In this document: piece after piece, positions 8,104 to 13,269 of the stretch
How positions within the stretch are numbered: the stretch's first letter is position 1
Layout of the letters: every line of letters begins with the position of its first letter
Made by a program: the position numbers and the translations under genes
NCBI GenBank assembly: GCA_030916665.1
Contig: JAUPWC010000683.1
Span: 1 to 13,269, forward strand
Length of the DNA: 13,269 nucleotides
Direction of reading: 5' to 3'
From: Verrucomicrobiota bacterium
GTDB taxonomy: Bacteria; Verrucomicrobiota; Verrucomicrobiia; Opitutales; Opitutaceae
Notes under the pieces: generated by a model
Database searches by the model: none
Seen by the model: only the letters and a program-made list of their open reading frames with translations
Told to the model about the DNA's origin: nothing

Positions 8104-8229
8104 TGACGTGGCGAAGACTCCGCAGATCACGGCGAAACTTGAGAAAATCCGCTCCGTGGCCTTCGCAGCAGAATGGCATGATGTGAAGGTTAGCATGCTG
8201 GGTAGAGGTGAGCCCTAGAAGGGTTCTGA
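8104..8229 (-). other. Longest intergenic gap (126 bases), kinase to sulfatase
   Basis: This is the only gap in the cluster longer than 64 bases. It is somewhat less GC-rich than its flanks. I see no convincing -35/-10 pair, operator or Shine-Dalgarno sequence. It contains a short imperfect hairpin just after the kinase stop, an 8-base palindrome AGCATGCT at 8192-8199, and an in-frame ATG at 8196 that could extend the downstream sulfatase. It is the most plausible site in the window for an internal promoter or partial transcription stop, but the sequence does not prove either. Confidence 0.4.
8210..8226 (-). terminator. Weak hairpin after the kinase gene
   Basis: The sense strand reads GAACCCTTCTAGGGCTC, which can fold into a stem of up to seven pairs with one A-C mismatch and a three-base loop, four bases after the TAG stop. 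There is no following run of T, so it is not a standard intrinsic terminator. It could attenuate transcription, protect the upstream mRNA 3' end, or be chance. Confidence 0.2.
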
Positions 8230-9381
8230 CTAAAGACGGTCTGAGAGGGTACCCGCGGCCCAGGCATCGAGCAGCCGGCACATGTCCACGAACGAGGCAG
8301 AACGTCCTGAACGGATGAAGTGGCCACTGGCGCAGTTGCCGGCCAGCACGATGCCCGTGTCGTCGGCGCCCCGGAGGGCGGCGGCCACACAGCCGGCGCC
8401 GAAGTTGTCCCCTGCGCCGGTCGAGATCAGCGGATCGGCGCAGTAGGGACCCGGCACATACACTGTGCCCTGGGCGCTGGCGCAGGCGGCGCCATTGTTC
8501 GGGTGCACGATGACCCGGTCCACGTCGATGTGCGATCGCAGGTAGGCGGTCAACTCGGCCACAGTGGCGGCGTCCTTGTGGCCCTGATAGGCGCCGCCGA
8601 AAACCTCGGCCATCTGCCAGGCTTCCTTGAGGTTGAAGCTCAGGATCGTTTCGCACTGGCGCGTGATCGGTCCGAGGCGGCCAAGCAGTTCCTCGCGGTC
8701 CGCGAACGGACGGCTTTCGAACTCAGCCAGATCCATGAAATAGAGGACCTTCTTGGGGGCCACACCCAGCGACCCTAGGCGGGTCGCCAGATTGCTCCAG
8801 ATGACGCCGGCATGCGGCAGCTTGCCCCAGTTGACGGCGCTGATGAAACGGGCCGACTTCAGTTCCGCATCCAGGGCGTCCGCCCCGATGCAGGAGAGCA
8901 GGCTCTCCCAGGTGACTTCGGCGCACGCCGACATGTCGTTCAGCATGACCTTGCCGTCGGTGTATTCCAGGCAGGTGGTTTGGGCGGCCCGCCCCAGCGT
9001 GTAGAGTTTCCTGGTCTTGGCCCCGAGCGCGGCCTGGAAGATCGGCAAAACCTCCGGATGCCCTAAGGCGCCGATATAGGTCACGTCGATATTTCCGGCG
9101 AAAATGTCGTTGAGCGCGGCCGCAAAGAGCGGGCCGTTGCCGCCGAATTTGTCTCCGAGGTGGCGGGCGGGATAGGACGCGGCGACCCCTGCGGCCGCCG
9201 CCACTTTCGCGCCGAATTCAGCCATGGAAGGGGGCGATTGGAGGCGGACAAAGGTGTCAATGAAACCGTCAAACCCGCACAGGCCGGAAAACCGCTCCGG
9301 GGCGGCCGCGCGCAGACCCGCCTTGAATCCGGCAACGACCGGGGCGAGCGACTGAATGTCAGGATATAGGGTGTTGCTCAT
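8230..9381 (-). CDS. PfkB/ribokinase-family sugar kinase
   Basis: This 383-residue cytoplasmic protein is a PfkB-family carbohydrate kinase, expected to phosphorylate an imported sugar with ATP. The N-terminal region has GFDGFID at 36-42 and GGNGP at 80-84 (substrate side, first PfkB signature area). The C-terminal signature STGAGDNFGAG spans 320-330, with the anion-hole glycines and catalytic base D325. It has no signal peptide. The start at 9381 gives a start overlapping the transporter stop by ATGA, a strong sign that kinase and symporter act on the same sugar. The frame is open further upstream to 9882, but only as a shadow of the transporter gene. Mannose or a derivative is the contextual guess. 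PfkB members also act on fructose, ribose, ketodeoxygluconate and nucleosides, and the sequence does not decide among them. Confidence 0.9.
   Translation of the reverse strand: MSNTLYPDIQSLAPVVAGFKAGLRAAAPERFSGLCGFDGFIDTFVRLQSPPSMAEFGAKVAAAAGVAASYPARHLGDKFGGNGPLFAAALNDIFAGNIDVTYIGALGHPEVLPIFQAALGAKTRKLYTLGRAAQTTCLEYTDGKVMLNDMSACAEVTWESLLSCIGADALDAELKSARFISAVNWGKLPHAGVIWSNLATRLGSLGVAPKKVLYFMDLAEFESRPFADREELLGRLGPITRQCETILSFNLKEAWQMAEVFGGAYQGHKDAATVAELTAYLRSHIDVDRVIVHPNNGAACASAQGTVYVPGPYCADPLISTGAGDNFGAGCVAAALRGADDTGIVLAGNCASGHFIRSGRSASFVDMCRLLDAWAAGTLSDRL
9378..9381 (-). other. ATGA stop/start overlap, symporter to kinase
   Basis: The TGA of the transporter (9380-9378) overlaps the ATG of the kinase (9381-9379). 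The sense sequence before it is AGAACTCTCCTC, with no Shine-Dalgarno motif in place, so translation of the kinase probably depends on ribosomes finishing the transporter. This ties uptake and phosphorylation stoichiometrically. Confidence 0.85.
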
Positions 9382-10862
9382 GAGGAGAGTTCTTTGCGTC
9401 CGACGCGGTGGCCGATCGCCCCGTAAAAGGCAACGTAGGCATAGCCGAGCAGAGGAATGAGGAACGAAACGTGGAGGCTGAGCTGGTCTGCCACCCATCC
9501 CTGCACCGGAGGCAAAATGGCTCCACCCAAAATTGCCATCACCAGGAGTGAGGAGGCCTGGCTTTTGTGATGGCCGATGCCCTCGATTGCGAGGGAGAAG
9601 GTGTTCGACCAGCCGATGGAGCTGAACAAACCCACCGCAACGACACACCATAACGCGAGCTTGCCTCCGACCAAAATGGCGATGCCAAGTAGGCACACCG
9701 CGGTCAGCGCGAAGATCGTCAGCGTGCGGTCCGCCAGGGACTTGCCCAAACGGAACAGCACCCAGCACAGGCCGATGAAGGGCAGGTAGTTTCGGAAAAC
9801 CGCCCAATCGCTGAGAAACCGCTGACTCCAGAACGAGGCAAAGTCGCCGAAGGAGTGGCTCTGCAGGTAGTCGATCGGGCAACTCTTGGCCGCCCAGAGA
9901 AAGAGAAACGCCGCCAATGGGATGACGACCATGAGCACGTGTTTGCGGACCCTTGCAATCTCGCTGAGCTCAACGGCGCCCATAAAGCGACCGATCATCA
10001 GGCCGCCCCAGAAGATCGCCACATACTTGCTGGCCTCGATCTCGGTGAGGCCCGCAATCTCCGGCAGAGCCAGATAACTGATGATCGCACTGCCCACCGC
10101 CACCTCGGCACCGACGTAGGCGAAGATCGCCAGAATGCCGAGTTTGACGTGCGGGTAGCGGAGCGCGCCGCTGCCCTTCTCGATTTTGCCTTCGCCGATA
10201 TGGGGCAGCTTGATGAAGAAGAAAACCACCGCCAGCACGATGAAGACGATGCAGAAGCCCAGGTAGGGGAGCTTGACCGAGTCCGCCCCGTGCGCGCCGG
10301 TCTTGGCAAAGTATTCGAAGATGAGATACCCACCGATCAGCGGTCCCGTGGTGGTGCCGAAGGAATTGAAGCCCTGGGCCAGATTCAACCGGCTGGAGGC
10401 GGTTCGCTCGGGCCCGAGGATCGTCACATAGGGATTCGCAGCGATCTGGAGCATGGCGAAACCGAGACCCACGACAAAGAGCGCGCAGAGAAAAAGCGGA
10501 TAGGAGGACAGCGAAGCGGCGGGCCAGAACAGCGCGCTGCCCGAGGCGGAGATCAACAGGCCCAGCACGACACCGTTCTTGTAGCCGATGCGGGCGATGG
10601 GGTCGCCCTTGAGCATCGATACGACGAAGTAGATCAGCGCGCCGACAAAATAGGCGCCGAAGAACGCAAACTGGACGAGCATCGCGCGAAAGAAATCCAG
10701 CGTGAAGGCCTCCTTGAAGCGCGGGATCAGGATGTCGTTGAACACCGTCATGAAGCCCCAGAGGAAAAAGAGGCTCGTCATGATGGCGAAGGCGCCGCGG
10801 GAGGCGCTGCCGTTGCCGTTGGCGCCGGGCGTGGACTGAGTGGAGGGTAGAGTTGCGGCCAT
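9378..10862 (-). CDS. MFS sugar:H+ symporter, FHS (FucP/GluP) family
   Basis: The 494-residue inner-membrane protein belongs to the fucose:H+ symporter family of the major facilitator superfamily and should import a hexose released by the cluster's glycosidases. TM1 holds LFFLWGFMTVFNDILIP (31-47); D43 aligns with the proton-coupling Asp46 of E. coli FucP. The segment L-Q139-I-A-A-N-P-Y aligns with L-E135-T-A-A-N-P of FucP, so the second key carboxylate is Gln here. The loop motif PERTASSRLNLAQGFNSFG at 151-169 is typical of the family. Compared with FucP (438 residues) there is an insertion of roughly 60-70 residues around 308-378 holding two extra hydrophobic stretches (about 309-324 and 359-371). 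The start lies 18 bases after the upstream GH92 stop, with a pyrimidine-rich leader and no Shine-Dalgarno sequence. The first 22 residues are Ser/Gly/Ala-rich and probably disordered. Confidence 0.93.
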   Translation of the reverse strand: MAATLPSTQSTPGANGNGSASRGAFAIMTSLFFLWGFMTVFNDILIPRFKEAFTLDFFRAMLVQFAFFGAYFVGALIYFVVSMLKGDPIARIGYKNGVVLGLLISASGSALFWPAASLSSYPLFLCALFVVGLGFAMLQIAANPYVTILGPERTASSRLNLAQGFNSFGTTTGPLIGGYLIFEYFAKTGAHGADSVKLPYLGFCIVFIVLAVVFFFIKLPHIGEGKIEKGSGALRYPHVKLGILAIFAYVGAEVAVGSAIISYLALPEIAGLTEIEASKYVAIFWGGLMIGRFMGAVELSEIARVRKHVLMVVIPLAAFLFLWAAKSCPIDYLQSHSFGDFASFWSQRFLSDWAVFRNYLPFIGLCWVLFRLGKSLADRTLTIFALTAVCLLGIAILVGGKLALWCVVAVGLFSSIGWSNTFSLAIEGIGHHKSQASSLLVMAILGGAILPPVQGWVADQLSLHVSFLIPLLGYAYVAFYGAIGHRVGRKELSS

Positions 10863-10880
10863 GGAGAAAGGGCGTGGAGG

Positions 10881-13091
10881 TTACTTGATCGAGGCGGGAT
10901 CGAGGGCCAGGCGCGAGGGCGGCAGATCCGCGTCGCGGGTGCCGAGCACCTGGTTGGGTTTCGTGCTCATTTCGAGGTCGAGCCGGCCGCCCTGCGTGAG
11001 TTCATCGAGCGTGAACCAGATCTTCGTGCGCGCCTGGTTGTTGAGCTTCACGGAGTCGATGTATTTGTGGTCTCGCGACGTGTTCCGGGCCGTGAGAGTG
11101 AACGTCTTGCCCTCGGGCAGTTTTATCTCAACCCGGTCGAACACCGGGCTGCCGAGGACATAGACGGGCACTCCCGAGGTCACGGGATAGAAGCCCATCA
11201 TGGACATGACCACGAAGGCGCTCATGCCGCCCCCATCCTCGTCACCCGGGATGCCGTGAATCTGGTCGGGATAGAAAGCCTCGAGGAGCTGGCGGATGCG
11301 CTTCTGGGTTTTCCAGGGCGAGCCGAGATAATTGTAGAGGTAGGGGATGTGGAACGAGGGTTCGTTCGCCATGGTGAACTGGCCGACCAGGCCGGTGGAG
11401 TCGGGGAACGTGGCGAAATACTCGAATTTCGAGCGGCCGAGACTGTCGCGGAAGGTGTTGTCCAGTTTCGCCTCCGCAGCCTTCACTCCACCCATGGCGG
11501 CGACGAGCCCCTCGAAATCGTGGCGGGGGAGCCAATTGTAGGTGTAGGCATTGTTCTCGGTGAAGTAGAGGCGACCGCCCTGTCCTCCGGAGAACTTCGG
11601 ATCGAAAGGCTCGATCCAATTGCCCTTCTTGTCCTTGGGCCACATGAAGCCCTGGTCGACGCGGTAGACATTCTTCCACCACCCACCCCGCTGCATGAGC
11701 ATATCCGCATCGTCCTTTTTGCCGATCTGGCGGGCGAGTTGCGCCAGGCACCAATCGGCAAAGGCGTGCTCCAGCGTGACCGAAACGGATTGCCGCCGTT
11801 CGAAGGAGTGCACTTCGGGCACAGTTTCCTTCTCGTCAGCGCGGATGGCGGGCATGAAGCCGTTGGCTGCGTGAAAGACATCGAGGCTGGAGCGCGGCCC
11901 GTTGCGCCAGGGCAGCAGCGTTCCCTCGAGGGCGTTCTTGCGCAGACCTTCATAGGCGGCCTGCACATCGTAGTCGCGAATGCCCTTGGCCCAAGAGTCG
12001 GCGATCCAGGCCGAGGCGTGGTTGCCGGTCATGCAGGGATGGTCGCCGTAGAGCACGGCAAACGAAGGCATCCATCCTGATTGCTGATACATGCGGACGT
12101 AGGAGGCGATCTTGTCGGCCTGCATCTTGGGGTTGAGAATGGCGTGCAGGGGCTCGAGGGCCAGGTAGGTATCCCAAATCCAATTATCCACGTAGAAGGG
12201 ACGGGGGTCTTCGTGGACCTGGTGATCATAAGCGCTGTAGTAGCGGCCATCTTCCGAGATATTGATCATGCGCTCATAGGAGCGGTAGAGCGCGGTGTAG
12301 AAGGTGCGTTTCTGCGCGTCGGTGCCGCCGGTCACCTGGATTTTTCCCAGCGTGTCGTTCCAGCGGGTGCGCGCGGTCCGGGCCACGGCATCGAGGTCCC
12401 ACGTTTTCATTTCGCGGGCCAGGTTCTTTCTGGCCTGCTCGTGGCTGATGAACGAGATCGCGTAGCGGAACTGGACGGCCCGGGCCGTGGCGGCCACGGG
12501 CGAGGCGGCGAGGCGGCCCGTGTTTTCCTTCACGCTGCTCGCGGTCACGGTCATCGGTTGGTCGAACTCGCCGTAGAGGTAGGCCTGCATGCCGTGGAAG
12601 CGCTCGATGCCGGTGACGCTTTGTGGGCCGGCGACGGCCATTTCGCCTTCCTTGCGAGTGGCGAGCAGGACGACGGGGGCCCGGTCGCGTGCGGTGAAGC
12701 GGAATAGGCCGGTGCGTTCGCCCGGAGCGAACTCCAGCTTGAGCGCCGGCTCCTCAAGCCAGACGGAGTAGTGGTAGGGCGTCGGCTTTTCGTGGTCGTA
12801 GGTGATCGGGGTGGTCCAGCTCTTCGCGTCGATGGCCCCCGTCGTGGCCTGCAGGGTGAAAATCTCGCCGAGACGATGGGAGATCATGGTCAGCGGGAAA
12901 CCGTTGATCTGGTCGTCGAGGAAATCGTCACGCAACGGATGCACCCGGATCATGGAATTGGGCAGGTGCGCGGTGGGCCGGGTTGGCACGAGGAGGATGC
13001 CGACGTTGCCGATGGTGGGATCGACGTATTCGACCTGCGCCAGCGCGGTCGAGGCCAGGGCGAGGACGGAGAGGAACAGCTTGAGTTTCAT
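10881..13091 (-). CDS. Exported divergent GH92 glycosidase
   Basis: The 736-residue protein is a family 92 glycosidase with a clean Sec signal (MKLKLFLSVLALASTALA, likely cut near 18/19). It starts VEYVDPTIGNVG. Where the canonical enzyme has the FPGAxxPFG stretch, this one reads VPTRPTAHLPNSMIRVHP (35-52), followed by FPLTMISHR at 65-73, so its substrate-facing N-terminal module differs clearly. The C-terminal domain aligns well: GGTDAQKRTFYTALYR (255-270), WIWDTYL (304-310), T-E512-N-N-A-Y with probable acid E512, ANEPSFH (575-581), and G-D617-E-D619-G-G-G-M-S-A-F with probable base D619. The start at 13091 was chosen over the longer frame to 13157 because that extension runs into the upstream sulfatase gene and lacks signal character. 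Gaps are 40 bases upstream and 18 downstream. Alpha-mannosidase activity is likely, but specificity may be unusual. Confidence 0.92.
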   Translation of the reverse strand: MKLKLFLSVLALASTALAQVEYVDPTIGNVGILLVPTRPTAHLPNSMIRVHPLRDDFLDDQINGFPLTMISHRLGEIFTLQATTGAIDAKSWTTPITYDHEKPTPYHYSVWLEEPALKLEFAPGERTGLFRFTARDRAPVVLLATRKEGEMAVAGPQSVTGIERFHGMQAYLYGEFDQPMTVTASSVKENTGRLAASPVAATARAVQFRYAISFISHEQARKNLAREMKTWDLDAVARTARTRWNDTLGKIQVTGGTDAQKRTFYTALYRSYERMINISEDGRYYSAYDHQVHEDPRPFYVDNWIWDTYLALEPLHAILNPKMQADKIASYVRMYQQSGWMPSFAVLYGDHPCMTGNHASAWIADSWAKGIRDYDVQAAYEGLRKNALEGTLLPWRNGPRSSLDVFHAANGFMPAIRADEKETVPEVHSFERRQSVSVTLEHAFADWCLAQLARQIGKKDDADMLMQRGGWWKNVYRVDQGFMWPKDKKGNWIEPFDPKFSGGQGGRLYFTENNAYTYNWLPRHDFEGLVAAMGGVKAAEAKLDNTFRDSLGRSKFEYFATFPDSTGLVGQFTMANEPSFHIPYLYNYLGSPWKTQKRIRQLLEAFYPDQIHGIPGDEDGGGMSAFVVMSMMGFYPVTSGVPVYVLGSPVFDRVEIKLPEGKTFTLTARNTSRDHKYIDSVKLNNQARTKIWFTLDELTQGGRLDLEMSTKPNQVLGTRDADLPPSRLALDPASIK

Positions 13092-13131
13092 GCTTTGAGT
13101 TTTTCCGTGGGGTGAGGGGAGGGACGAGGCA

Positions 13132-13269
13132 TCAGGGGTAGCGCGGGAGTTCGGCAAAAAGGGCCTGCAATGAGGTCATGGTCTGGGCGTGAGCGGGATC
13201 GCGGGAGAGGTCGTGGTATTCGCCGGGGTCGGACGTTTCGTCGTAGAGTTCGATGCCTTCGCGGCCACC
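13132..13269 (-). CDS. C-terminal end of a further sulfatase (partial)
   Basis: The frame read in from the window edge gives 45 residues and then a TGA at 13134-13132. It was too short for routine ORF calling but is convincing: it contains ELYDETSDPGEYHDL, the conserved C-terminal strand ending of type I sulfatases, directly comparable with ELYDHTLDPEEDHNV, LFDLESDPGEQHDV and ELYDLQSDPDETRNL in the three complete sulfatases here. The catalytic domain lies outside the window, so the active-site peptide cannot be checked. It ends 40 bases before the GH92 start, making it part of the same transcription unit and raising the sulfatase count of the cluster to four. Confidence 0.85.
   Translation of the reverse strand, partial: GGREGIELYDETSDPGEYHDLSRDPAHAQTMTSLQALFAELPRYP

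Noticed and set aside
8192..8199. AGCATGCT palindrome as an operator
   Set aside because: A single 8-base palindrome without a second copy, wider symmetry or nearby promoter is too weak to call a regulator site.
7787..8656. 289-codon minus-strand frame bridging kinase and sulfatase
   Set aside because: It is out of frame with both real genes, Arg/Pro-rich, and has no motif; a frame shadow.
9382..9882. N-terminal extension of the kinase frame to 9882
   Set aside because: It lies inside the symporter gene in another frame. The ATGA start at 9381 gives a normal-length PfkB protein.
9855..10850. 331-codon plus-strand frame opposite the symporter
   Set aside because: The translation is a highly charged, Glu/Asp/Arg/His-rich low-complexity peptide, as expected when transmembrane codons are read in antisense.
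11067..12080. 337-codon plus-strand frame opposite the divergent GH92
   Set aside because: It lies wholly within a GH92 gene supported by conserved motifs and has no recognisable domain of its own.
1..13269. CRISPR arrays, tRNA/rRNA, insertion sequences, long repeats
   Set aside because: Reading through both strands showed no regularly spaced repeats, transposase motifs, terminal inverted repeats or RNA gene signatures; nearly all bases are coding.

Overview
The window is GC-rich bacterial DNA in which every supportable gene lies on the minus strand, so transcription runs from base 13269 towards base 1. The layout is that of a polysaccharide- or glycoprotein-glycan-utilisation operon: seven complete proteins plus the 3' end of another sulfatase upstream, and possibly the first codons of a further gene at the downstream edge. 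The many type I sulfatases, exported glycosidases, GC-rich codon use, absence of SusC/SusD genes and near absence of Shine-Dalgarno sequences suggest Verrucomicrobiota (an Opitutaceae-like lineage), with Planctomycetota as the main alternative. This assignment is an inference from style, not a taxonomic result.

In transcription order: (1) the C-terminal 45 residues of a sulfatase (13132-13269); (2) a divergent exported GH92 glycosidase (10881-13091); (3) an FHS-family sugar:H+ symporter of the MFS (9378-10862); (4) a PfkB-family sugar kinase (8230-9381) whose start codon overlaps the transporter stop; (5) a 126-base gap, the longest non-coding stretch; (6) an exported sulfatase with a CSPSR active-site peptide (6553-8103); (7) a canonical exported GH92 alpha-mannosidase (4203-6488); (8) an exported sulfatase with CAPTR (2774-4201) starting one base after the GH92 stop; (9) a GH99/GH71-like probable lipoprotein (1450-2742); (10) an iduronate-2-sulfatase-like sulfatase with CNASR (41-1453), overlapping the previous stop by ATGA. 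Another ATGA at 41-44 could start the next gene.

The genes fit one pathway. Sulfatases remove sulfate esters, the GH99-like enzyme may cut internally, and two different GH92 enzymes trim mannose (or a related sugar) from non-reducing ends, all outside the cytoplasm. The symporter then imports the monosaccharide and the kinase phosphorylates it. The simplest hypothesis is catabolism of a sulfated alpha-mannose-containing glycan. No regulator, outer-membrane porin, sulfatase-maturing enzyme or mannose-6-phosphate isomerase is present, so these must lie elsewhere. I found no RNA genes, insertion sequences, CRISPR arrays or attachment sites.
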